Shown piece by piece: positions 51,469 through 59,496 of a stretch of DNA of 64,000 nt. Both the position numbers and the translations under genes were made by a program. This DNA comes from B1 sp964443415 (GTDB taxonomy: Bacteria; Bacteroidota; Bacteroidia; UKL13-3). Under the pieces are notes generated by a model that was not told the DNA's origin, made no database searches, and worked only from the letters and a program-made list of their open reading frames with translations. Position 1 is the stretch's first letter, and each line of letters opens with the position of its first letter. The DNA lies in the NCBI GenBank assembly GCA_964443415.1, contig CAYUDC010000002.1, positions 1 through 64,000 of the forward strand, read 5' to 3'.

Positions 51469-53541
51469 TTATTGATTACCTAATTTAGCTTTTACACTAA
51501 AGCCTATCTGAAGGTCGTAATCTGAATATACTCCAACTGCTGTGCTTCCTCCATTGGTGGTGGTTAAAGCAGTGGATGTAATAATTTTTTTGGCCAGCTT
51601 AAGTTGGTTTAGCTGCGTTTTACTTAAACTTACTTGTGCAATGGCAACACCTGGTTTTATTACCCTTCCATTGGCGTTCACTTGTCCAGAGTTAAGTACT
51701 TTAACATTCTCAATTTTAAGTACTTCATTGTTTGAGCCATTTAAAAATCTTAAAGTGATAGTGGCATCAAATGGAAATCCATTGGTAGTTTTAATGAGCA
51801 TGACTCCTTCGTCAAAAGGGAAAGATGCTCCTGTTAAATCGGCTTCCGCGGTATCACTTAACACAAAATTATTGGCCCTTATTTGAAGTGGAAGATCCAT
51901 TTCAAAACCAATTTTTGCATAACCGTCGGCAGTGATAAAGTGATTGCTAGTATTATTATAGCCCTGTTCACCTAATGCCGCCAGTTTAAACTTCATTTTA
52001 TGTGGTGGTAAGGCAATCAACTTATCAATAGTAGAGGTGGTTTTATCTACCAACTTACTACCTGCAACCTTTTGACCTTTTTGGGCAATGGTAGGAAACG
52101 CAATTTCAAAAGGAGCTAAGCCAAGTGAGGCTTTCTCTCCTTTGTCATTTTCTCCATTCATTACCAAATCCAATTGAATAGGTATACCTAGTGAATTTTC
52201 TGTATAAAACCTCACTATTGGGTTGTCGAGCGTAAGCCCGCCTGCAATATCCTTTAGGAAATCGAAACCTAGCTCAATAGAATCTTTAAACATTTCTTTT
52301 GCACCAAAGAATCCTTCGGCATAGCTTAACTCTGTTTCATCAGTGTAAAGTTGGATGGTGAAGGTATTGGTGGAATCAAATGGAAGTATGGTATTACTAG
52401 AAGTTAGTTTAGCAGAATAGGTGTAAAATATATTTGAATAATTTTGGCCTGGTTTAGAGGTTAAGTCGAATTTGATATTTGATATATCAATTGACCCTTG
52501 ATTGATACCAATTCCGGTATAAGGTATGGTAATTTTTTTTGGGGCAACCTGCACGCCATTAACAGTCGACCCTGGGAAACTCATAGTAATTTCTATAGGT
52601 TCTCTAACAGAACTACTGGCCAAATATTTAATTTTTCCCGACTTAAATTCAATTTTTCTTAAACGTTGTGTGCTATCTTCTCCTGATATAAAAATATATG
52701 AATTGGAACTTTGAAGGGTGGCAGAGGGAAACTTGCTTTGTCCATTAATAGCAATCGCTGAGCTTAATGAAAATTGCAGGTTTAGTGACGAATTTAAACT
52801 TACAAAAACTTGATTAGGACTACTACTAGCCAAGTTGATGTTTGGAATGGAATAAGCCCATTTAGATTGAATGTTCTTTGAAACAAATGGGAAGGAATCT
52901 ACTTTGGTTTCATTTGGATTTATATTGCTCAGTTGCAAATTTCCAATTAATACGTTGGCTGGGTTTTGCGAATAAACATTTACTGTAATGCTGTTTATTT
53001 TTACAGGCAAAGTATTGGTTAAACTAATCTTTACAAAGCCAGCCTGAATATTTACGCTTGTAAATCCTTGATGCTCTGGCAAGTCAATTGGGGTTGAATT
53101 GGCATCGTTAATCGCTGGAAAAACTGCATTGGTGCCCGCTAAAGCTTCCACTGCATTTTTGTTGGTTGCATTAAACCCATCTTTTAAATTTCCTAAAGTT
53201 TTGCTAGCAGAAACGCTAGACTCTGGAATGGGCAATACACCAAGTTTATTGATTACTTGACTTGGGGCCTGAACCGGAAAATCAAGGTAATTCCCTATTT
53301 TAAATCCAAAGATTGAATCTTCAAAATACTTAAAGCGAATAAGTCCATCAGGATCAACTTTGGTATAGACCGTATCGCTTTTAACCAAGTTCTCTATACT
53401 TAGGCTTGAGATAAAAAGTGGTAAACCAAACTCAGGCGTTAAATCCATTTCACTGAATTTGTCGAAGTTTAGGTCTTTTTTGCATGCTGTTAGCAAAATT
53501 GATACGGCCACTAACACAATAACTAGTAATTTTTTTTTCAT
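51469..53541 (-). CDS. Large lipoprotein of unknown function
   Basis: A 690-residue lipoprotein (signal MKKKLLVIVLVAVSILLTAC, lipidated Cys 20). The body is beta-rich and Ser/Asn/Thr-rich, with no motif I recognise. The N-terminal FSEMDLTPEFGLPLFISSLSIENLV and the repeated style of SLTNTLPVKINSITVNVYSQNP suggest serial beta-sandwich domains. It lies 16 bases upstream of the DUF5723-OmpA gene and downstream of another lipoprotein, suggesting an outer-membrane complex. Function cannot be assigned. Confidence 0.75.
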   Translation of the reverse strand: MKKKLLVIVLVAVSILLTACKKDLNFDKFSEMDLTPEFGLPLFISSLSIENLVKSDTVYTKVDPDGLIRFKYFEDSIFGFKIGNYLDFPVQAPSQVINKLGVLPIPESSVSASKTLGNLKDGFNATNKNAVEALAGTNAVFPAINDANSTPIDLPEHQGFTSVNIQAGFVKISLTNTLPVKINSITVNVYSQNPANVLIGNLQLSNINPNETKVDSFPFVSKNIQSKWAYSIPNINLASSSPNQVFVSLNSSLNLQFSLSSAIAINGQSKFPSATLQSSNSYIFISGEDSTQRLRKIEFKSGKIKYLASSSVREPIEITMSFPGSTVNGVQVAPKKITIPYTGIGINQGSIDISNIKFDLTSKPGQNYSNIFYTYSAKLTSSNTILPFDSTNTFTIQLYTDETELSYAEGFFGAKEMFKDSIELGFDFLKDIAGGLTLDNPIVRFYTENSLGIPIQLDLVMNGENDKGEKASLGLAPFEIAFPTIAQKGQKVAGSKLVDKTTSTIDKLIALPPHKMKFKLAALGEQGYNNTSNHFITADGYAKIGFEMDLPLQIRANNFVLSDTAEADLTGASFPFDEGVMLIKTTNGFPFDATITLRFLNGSNNEVLKIENVKVLNSGQVNANGRVIKPGVAIAQVSLSKTQLNQLKLAKKIITSTALTTTNGGSTAVGVYSDYDLQIGFSVKAKLGNQ

Positions 53542-53566
53542 CTTAGAATTGTTGCAGGATGTAAAT

Positions 53567-53599
53567 AAAAAAAATGTTGAGGGAACACCTCAACATTTT
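53567..53599 (-). terminator. Terminator of the small lipoprotein gene
   Basis: A 12-bp perfect stem (53588-53599 with 53571-53582) with a 5-base loop is followed on the minus strand by an almost pure T-run. It lies 26 bases past the stop at 53625 and separates this gene from the large lipoprotein gene. Confidence 0.85.
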
Positions 53600-53624
53600 A
53601 AAGATATTAAACTATCAAAGTAGC

Positions 53625-54200
53625 CTATGGCTTGTAGGTAACAACGTAGTTGATTACAGCAGTTGTTCTGGTTTTGTCTGTAGTAACTGATTTTGCTTTG
53701 CCTACCATGGTCACGTAAAAATTGGTTTTGCCAAAGTAGTCTACCAAATTAATGGCGTTATCAGGATCAGTGGTACTATCAGGGAACTTAATGGTAAAGG
53801 TATTATTACCGGCTAATTCTGCATTGGTTACGCTTCCAACTTGTTTGTATGTAGTACTTTCTTCCCTAAATGATAAATTAAGGTAATCAACAAAAGAAAA
53901 ATCTGTAACTGATTGATCTGGATTTAAGGTGATAACAGCATCCTTTAAATAAATAGATTTAATAGCACTCTTTTGAATGTTATTAGCAGCAAGCACGCTA
54001 TCAACGTTTAGGTAAATCATTTGCTCAGCAAAGGTAATTTCAGTATTAACCATGCTGTCAGTTATTTCAGGTAAAGTTAACTTAATGTCTGCCACTGATT
54101 GTTTTAAATCTAGGTTTACATCAGTAGTTAATTTATCGCAAGAGCTTAAGAGTAGCACCATTCCTAATAGTGCGAAACTCATTTTTGAGATTATTTTCAT
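53625..54200 (-). CDS. Small lipoprotein of unknown function
   Basis: A 191-residue lipoprotein (MVLLLSSCDK, lipidated Cys near 21). The remainder is beta-rich with Asp/Thr/Asn strands (IKSIYLKDAVITLNPDQSVTDF, YFGKTNFYVTMVGKAKSVTTDK). No family is recognised. It has its own strong terminator, so it is probably transcribed apart from the large lipoprotein that follows on the same strand. Its similar style hints at a related surface role. Confidence 0.75.
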   Translation of the reverse strand: MKIISKMSFALLGMVLLLSSCDKLTTDVNLDLKQSVADIKLTLPEITDSMVNTEITFAEQMIYLNVDSVLAANNIQKSAIKSIYLKDAVITLNPDQSVTDFSFVDYLNLSFREESTTYKQVGSVTNAELAGNNTFTIKFPDSTTDPDNAINLVDYFGKTNFYVTMVGKAKSVTTDKTRTTAVINYVVTYKP

Positions 54201-54250
54201 AAATATTTATTTATTCAAGTTTAAGCAAAAAAAATAAATTTACAAATGAT

Positions 54251-54664
54251 TTACAATAGTTTAGAAAGAATCTTTTGATCAACTTCGGGAATAATCTCGT
54301 TATCTAAACCAATGTGTTGGTAACCCAAAATCCTATTATTTTTCTTTACAAGAATAAATACCTTGTGATTAGAATTAACATAACTAAACCAATCGGATTT
54401 ATAATAGGTATTTAATTGAGAAGCTGGGGTAACCTCGAAAATGATTGCACTTGAAGAATCTGAAATAACCTTGTGTTCAACAAATCTTAGGCGCTCATTA
54501 CCGCGTAAGAATCCATCTATTATTTCTAAGGTGTATTTCTTTTGATTGGCGTTTACTTCAGCACTTGCATATACCTTGTATAGATTGGCCAACGATAGGG
54601 AGGGTATTGCTTCTACCAGTTCGGCCGAACCATTGGAAATATTTAAGAATTGACTTGAAACCAT
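54251..54664 (-). CDS. Hypothetical protein of 137 residues
   Basis: No family recognised. The protein has no signal peptide or membrane segment and alternates short strands and helices (YKVYASAEVNANQKKYTLEIID, SNHKVFILVKKNNRILGYQHIG). A minus-strand -7 box TACCTTTG at 54689-54696 lies 24 bases before the ATG, and the open frame has normal codon use for the window, so it is probably a real gene. It sits alone between cysS and the small lipoprotein, on the same strand. Confidence 0.65.
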   Translation of the reverse strand: MVSSQFLNISNGSAELVEAIPSLSLANLYKVYASAEVNANQKKYTLEIIDGFLRGNERLRFVEHKVISDSSSAIIFEVTPASQLNTYYKSDWFSYVNSNHKVFILVKKNNRILGYQHIGLDNEIIPEVDQKILSKLL

Positions 54665-54749
54665 AACTGCATTATTTCATGAGCAATACAAAGGTATCAC
54701 CTCTATATTAACTAATTAACACCAGTTAGGCTTTTTATCCTACCATTTA

Positions 54750-56222
54750 CTAAGTATTTCCTACCACCTGAAATACCGTCCCCTCTTTTCCATCTTTAAT
54801 CTCAATACCAATCTCCTTTAGTTTATCTCTTATTTGATCTGAGCTTGCGTAATCTTTTCTGGCTTTTGCCTCGTTTCTTATTTCTAAAATAATGCCCATT
54901 AAGTCATCTAATTTATCTGAAGACTCTTTTGTTTCATTCTTTAGTCCTAAAACACTAAATAAAAAGGTGTCAAACAATTTTTCAAACGAAAGCTTGTCTT
55001 CTTTTGAAATGCCCTCTTTTCCGTCTACTAATAAATTTATAAGTCTTACTCCTTCAAATAAATGTGCTATTACAACAGGTGTATTAAAATCTTCGTTCAT
55101 GGCTGCGTAGAGCTTCTGCTCCAAATCCTTAACATTTACACTCGAAGTAGTCTGAACAGGAACAATTTTAAGCCTTTCCGAAGCTTGCAACAATCGGGTC
55201 AACCCTTTTTCTGCTGCTTGTAGGGCTTCATTACTAAAATCTAAGGTGCTACGGTAATGGGCTTGCAACATAAAAAATCTAACAGTCATAGGGCTATAAC
55301 CTTGTTGCAACAAAGGATGACTGCCCGAAAATAGTTCATGTGGTAAAAACGAGTTTCCCAAACTTTTACTCATTTTCTGACCGTTTACCGTAAGCATATT
55401 CGTGTGCATCCAAATTTTAGCTGGTTGTACATGATTGCAAGCGATATTTTGAGCGATTTCGTTGGTATGGTGGGTGGGTATTAAATCCATTCCACCGCCA
55501 TGAATATCAAATTCTTCTCCTAAATATTTAGTGCTCATGGCTGAGCACTCTATATGCCAACCAGGAAACCCTAAACCCCACGGGCTTGGCCATTTCATAA
55601 GGTGTTCGGGTTTGGCTTTTATCCAAAGTGCAAAATCTAAACGCCCTTTTTTCTCATCCTGACCCCCTAAACTGCGTGTATTATTCAATAATTCATCTAA
55701 GTTTCGGTTAGATAAAATCGTGTAATTGTGCTCTTTGGAGTATTTTTCTACATCAAAGTAAACAGTTCCCTCTTTTTCATAAGCATATCCATTCTCGATG
55801 ATTTTTTTAGTCATCTCAATTTGTTCAATGATATGACCTGTGGCAGTAGGTTCAATGCTTGGTGGCAAGGTGTTAAATTGCTGTAAAACTTCATGAAAAT
55901 CTACAGTATAGCGTTGCACAATCTCCATGGGTTCTACCTGCTCAAGCTTTGCCCTTTTTGCAAATTTATCGTCTCCCTCATCTTGGTCGCCTTCTAGATG
56001 ACCTGCATCTGTAATGTTTCTAACATATCTTACCTTGTATCCTAAGTGCAAAAAGTATCTGTAGATAATGTCAAATGAAACATAGGTGCGAGCATTTCCT
56101 AAATGCGCATTGCTATAAACGGTAGGTCCACACACATACATTCCTACATATCCCTCAGAAATTGGTTTAAAAATTTCGAATTCCCGTGTCAGTGTGTTGT
56201 AAATCTTTAATGAAGTATCCAT
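54750..56222 (-). CDS. cysS: Cysteine--tRNA ligase
   Basis: A class I aminoacyl-tRNA synthetase of 490 residues. YVCGPTVYSNAHLGNART contains the HIGH-type signature (HLGN) and the first zinc Cys. GWHIECSAMS and DLIPTHHTNEIAQ give the other zinc ligands, and NGQKMSKSLGN is the KMSKS loop. The C-terminal IRNEAKARKDYASSDQIRDKLKEIGIEIKDGKEGT is the family's tail. An in-frame ATG at 56237 would add five residues, but the one at 56222 fits the family start MDTSLKIYNT. A -7 box TATATTTG (56240-56247) lies 17 bases before it. Confidence 0.97.
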   Translation of the reverse strand: MDTSLKIYNTLTREFEIFKPISEGYVGMYVCGPTVYSNAHLGNARTYVSFDIIYRYFLHLGYKVRYVRNITDAGHLEGDQDEGDDKFAKRAKLEQVEPMEIVQRYTVDFHEVLQQFNTLPPSIEPTATGHIIEQIEMTKKIIENGYAYEKEGTVYFDVEKYSKEHNYTILSNRNLDELLNNTRSLGGQDEKKGRLDFALWIKAKPEHLMKWPSPWGLGFPGWHIECSAMSTKYLGEEFDIHGGGMDLIPTHHTNEIAQNIACNHVQPAKIWMHTNMLTVNGQKMSKSLGNSFLPHELFSGSHPLLQQGYSPMTVRFFMLQAHYRSTLDFSNEALQAAEKGLTRLLQASERLKIVPVQTTSSVNVKDLEQKLYAAMNEDFNTPVVIAHLFEGVRLINLLVDGKEGISKEDKLSFEKLFDTFLFSVLGLKNETKESSDKLDDLMGIILEIRNEAKARKDYASSDQIRDKLKEIGIEIKDGKEGTVFQVVGNT

Positions 56223-56239
56223 AGCAATTAAATTCACTG

Positions 56240-56247
56240 CAAATATA
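56240..56247 (-). promoter_or_regulatory. Candidate -7 box for cysS
   Basis: On the minus strand TATATTTG, a perfect TAnnTTTG box, ends 17 bases before the cysS ATG. It sits in the short gap after the deacetylase gene, so cysS may have its own transcript. Confidence 0.4.
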
Positions 56248-56249
56248 GT

Positions 56250-57554
56250 TTATTCAAACAGTGACTCATATACTTTATCCCAATCTTGCCAACCTTCTTC
56301 TGCATCAAACGACGAATTATGCCAAATCGAAATAAATTTTCCTTGATATTTTTTCACCAAATCCTTCAGTAAAACAACCTTTTTAAGGGCCTCATCAATG
56401 GGTAATTCCATGTAATTTTTTAAGGTTACATCCATCAAACAAGGAGAAAATAACTTGATGTTTATTTTTTGATTTTTTGTCAAGTCAAAAGCATCGAAAG
56501 GATGGCAAGTAGATGCCCTAAACCCTATTTGGTCTGCATAACACAATGTATAATCTGCCTCAATGGATAATTTATTAAGCTGTAGAAAACTTTCGGGTGC
56601 CTTTATTTTTAAAAAGTGATAACGACTTATTTTTGGATAGTCTCCAGTGATACTTTTAAATATCTGGTATTCACTTTCTAATATTTTGTTATCAAAAGCT
56701 GCTTTATAAGAGGGATGAATTCCACATGGGTAGCTTTCGGCTAATTTTTGATACAAAGTCATAGCCTCTATTGATTCGGGTGGCAGATTTTGATCGTGTT
56801 TGCTGCCACTTGCCAGCAAGAAAAAGAACTTGGTTTCTACATTGAATTTAGCTGCAATATTTAATAGGTAATCGTAGGTATCGTAAGCATCTTTCTCTGG
56901 TTGTTTCCAAATAGTATTATCCGGTTTGAACCGAATCAAAGATCCCAAATATTTTTTTGCAAGAATTCCTTTGCTTCTTCCTTTGTACTTGTAGGCAAAG
57001 TCTATATCGATGGTATTGATCTTAACAAATTGGTGAGTTTTATAGGTTAATTGAGGATATACTTTGTTTATTTTTTCTTTTAAAATGCTTATCCAATGAT
57101 CAATTAGCGGGAAATCTAGGAACTGGTTTTGAAAAGCTAAAGATGAGCTTGCCTTAAAGCGATTATGTTCATCTTTGGTATTGGGTAAATACTCTTCATA
57201 CCTGCTTAGCAGATAAAAACTTGCAGCTAATAGGTCGAAGGGTAAATAGCTGGTATCTATTTTAAAATCTGGAATTTCCTCATAATCTATTTTAAAAAAT
57301 AGCTTGTGCCATGTCGGGTGATTTTCAACCTGTATTTTTTGGCTTATTATTTTATTTTCTAACAATAAGGCATGGCAAGGAATGTTTACCACGCCCTCTA
57401 AAATTTCATTACTATAATTTATCCTTGTTGATTTGGATTTAATAAAATAGTCGAGGTTGTCTGTTACCTTATAATTTATTCCTAACTGTTGTACTAAAAT
57501 ATGTTCAAGTACATAGTGAATACGAGGGTTCTCTTCTGCAGCATAAACCAACAT
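56250..57554 (-). CDS. Polysaccharide deacetylase-like protein (DUF7033 type)
   Basis: A 434-residue cytoplasmic-looking protein. The N-terminal half (~1-190) fits the DUF7033 extension seen before NodB-like domains in Bacteroidota: LPFDLLAASFYLLSRYEEYLP and LDFPLIDHWISILKEKI. The C-terminal NodB-type half has TIDIDFAYKYKG for the first metal motif, SYPCGIHPSYKAAFD and ISIWHNSSF for the His motifs. It should remove acyl groups from a surface sugar or its precursor. It overlaps the flippase gene before it by one base (TAATG), so the two probably act in one polysaccharide pathway. Confidence 0.82.
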   Translation of the reverse strand: MLVYAAEENPRIHYVLEHILVQQLGINYKVTDNLDYFIKSKSTRINYSNEILEGVVNIPCHALLLENKIISQKIQVENHPTWHKLFFKIDYEEIPDFKIDTSYLPFDLLAASFYLLSRYEEYLPNTKDEHNRFKASSSLAFQNQFLDFPLIDHWISILKEKINKVYPQLTYKTHQFVKINTIDIDFAYKYKGRSKGILAKKYLGSLIRFKPDNTIWKQPEKDAYDTYDYLLNIAAKFNVETKFFFLLASGSKHDQNLPPESIEAMTLYQKLAESYPCGIHPSYKAAFDNKILESEYQIFKSITGDYPKISRYHFLKIKAPESFLQLNKLSIEADYTLCYADQIGFRASTCHPFDAFDLTKNQKINIKLFSPCLMDVTLKNYMELPIDEALKKVVLLKDLVKKYQGKFISIWHNSSFDAEEGWQDWDKVYESLFE

Positions 57555-58861
57555 TAGCTATCTTTATTTTTGGTGTACTTAATAATTTCTACGAGATTTT
57601 TTGGATTAATGGCTTTTAAGAAAATGGGTAAGTTTTCTTTGGGCTTGTAGCCTAAAATCATATAGAGTTGTGCTACAAACAGACCCATTACCACAGCGCT
57701 TGCAGCGCCCGTAATTCCGATGCTAGGAATTAAGATAAAATCCAGTAGCAACACGGTTAAAGCAATGAGTACTTGCATGGCAACCACGTATTTTTGTCTT
57801 TGTTCGGCTAGCATCCACATTGCCCAAGCAGTTCCCCAAAATACCGGTATGCTGCCTAATACATGTATTTTAAATACACCTGCAGAGGCTGGAAATTTAT
57901 GTCCATATAACAAACCTATTACCCAATCTCCCAATAGTTGTGAACCTACAATAATGCTTATGGCTAGCCAAAGCATTAAGCTATATAATTGGGTTAAACG
58001 AGTGAGTTGAAGTGTTCGATTGTTTCTATTATTTACGATGCCAGGAAATACTGCTGCACAAATGGCTACAGGAATAAAGTAAGAGGCTTGACTAATTCTA
58101 AGACCAGCATTGTATTGTCCAACCAACCCAATGTCATTTAATAACTTGTCTATTAATAGGGTATCGGCATTAAGATAAAGCATTTGAATGGCCGTTGAAA
58201 TTATAAGTGGCACTGCCAAAACCAGTAAGTGTTTTGCTTCTATCATGTCGAATTTCCAGCTAAGAATTTTATGACCTTGCTGACGATAAAAGTAAATTTG
58301 AAGCAAGGCAGAAACGCCTGCTTCTAAAGCTGCCATGCTGGCAAACCAAATTAGATCGGCCTCAAAATATATGAGACATAACTTAGCTACTGCAGAAACA
58401 CTAAGCGTAATTACTTGATTGATGGCTGTGATTTTTCCTTTAACCTGAGATTGAAAAAAGAAATCTATGACGGCAAATGATTGAAAAACGATGCTAATGC
58501 TGAGTAAAAAGAATATATAAACTATATCTATTGGTTTATTTATCAATGCCCATGTGGTGGTTAATAATACCACAATTGCAGAACCCATTAATCGTAGGGT
58601 GAATGAAGTGCCGAGAATTGTGTGGGATTGGTCTTTTCTGGTAATTATTTCTCGTACCACTAGGCTGTCTAATCCTAAAGTAGATAAGATAGTAAGCACA
58701 CCCACAATACTTAATCCTAAACTGATAATGCCATATTGTTGGTCGCCAAGGTACCTTACCACCAATATACCTACTAATATCCCTGAAATAATTCTCGACG
58801 CCTTTTCAAGTAATATCCAGAAGGAATTGCCTACATAATTGTTTTTGCTTGTTGATGACAT
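57554..58861 (-). CDS. Polysaccharide flippase (Wzx/MOP superfamily)
   Basis: A 435-residue integral membrane protein with 12 or so hydrophobic helices. The N-terminal NSFWILLEKASRIISGILVGILVVRYLG and GLDSLVVREII are typical of Wzx-like oligosaccharide flippases, and GQYNAGLRISQASYFIPVAICAAVFPGI is the conserved mid-segment. It would move lipid-linked sugar units across the inner membrane. Two bases separate it from pth upstream, and it overlaps the deacetylase by one base, so pth, flippase, deacetylase may be co-transcribed. Confidence 0.88.
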   Translation of the reverse strand: MSSTSKNNYVGNSFWILLEKASRIISGILVGILVVRYLGDQQYGIISLGLSIVGVLTILSTLGLDSLVVREIITRKDQSHTILGTSFTLRLMGSAIVVLLTTTWALINKPIDIVYIFFLLSISIVFQSFAVIDFFFQSQVKGKITAINQVITLSVSAVAKLCLIYFEADLIWFASMAALEAGVSALLQIYFYRQQGHKILSWKFDMIEAKHLLVLAVPLIISTAIQMLYLNADTLLIDKLLNDIGLVGQYNAGLRISQASYFIPVAICAAVFPGIVNNRNNRTLQLTRLTQLYSLMLWLAISIIVGSQLLGDWVIGLLYGHKFPASAGVFKIHVLGSIPVFWGTAWAMWMLAEQRQKYVVAMQVLIALTVLLLDFILIPSIGITGAASAVVMGLFVAQLYMILGYKPKENLPIFLKAINPKNLVEIIKYTKNKDS

Positions 58862-58863
58862 AC

Positions 58864-59424
58864 TTATTTATTAAAGGCTGTCATGGTGGGTCCAAGTCCG
58901 GCCAAAACAAAGCTTTCAATGGCTTCCACTGCTTTTGGAATTAAACTAATTAACTCACTTTGTTCTTCTTTGCTCCATTTACCAAGCACAAAATCTATTT
59001 GTCTGCCTTTTGGGAAATTACTACCAATTCCAAATCTCAACCTTGGATATTCTTGGGTTTGCAATAGTTCTTGAATATTTTTTAGTCCATTGTGGCCAGC
59101 ATCACTGCCATTCGCTCGTAATCTTAGTTTTCCAAAAGGGATAGCTAAATCATCTACTATTACCAAGCAGTTTTTGAGATCAATTTTATGTTCATTCATC
59201 CAGTATCTAACGGCTTTTCCGCTAAGATTCATATAGGTATTAGGTTTTATTCCAATTAGTTTTTTCCCTTTAAAACTAATTTCACAAACATCTGCATGTT
59301 TTTGGGTACTAAAAATAGCCTCGTGTTTTTGTGCTAATGCGTCAAGTACATCAAAACCAATATTATGCCTAGTATGGGCATATTCTGAGCCTATATTTCC
59401 TAAACCAATAATTAAAAATTTCAT
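58864..59424 (-). CDS. pth: Peptidyl-tRNA hydrolase
   Basis: Releases tRNA from stalled peptidyl-tRNA. The 186-residue protein opens MKFLIIGLGNIGSEYAHTRHNIGFDVLD, with catalytic His20, and has NTYMNLSGKAV, VIVDDLAIPFGKLRLR, GSDAGHNGLKNI and RLRFGIGSNFPKG. An ATG at 59442 would add six residues but breaks the family start. In many Bacteroidota pth follows rplY directly; here two envelope genes lie between. Confidence 0.95.
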   Translation of the reverse strand: MKFLIIGLGNIGSEYAHTRHNIGFDVLDALAQKHEAIFSTQKHADVCEISFKGKKLIGIKPNTYMNLSGKAVRYWMNEHKIDLKNCLVIVDDLAIPFGKLRLRANGSDAGHNGLKNIQELLQTQEYPRLRFGIGSNFPKGRQIDFVLGKWSKEEQSELISLIPKAVEAIESFVLAGLGPTMTAFNK

Positions 59425-59481
59425 TTGGCCGCAAGATAACAATACCCAAGAAAAGTTTCTTCTAAGGTATTGGCAACTTTT

Positions 59482-59491
59482 GGTTCAACCC
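59482..59491. repeat. Variant of the iterated site (GGTTCAACCC)
   Basis: One substitution from the main 10-mer, complement of the variant before aspS. It lies in the 72-base gap between the lipoprotein gene and pth. Confidence 0.4.
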
Positions 59492-59496
59492 GAAAC

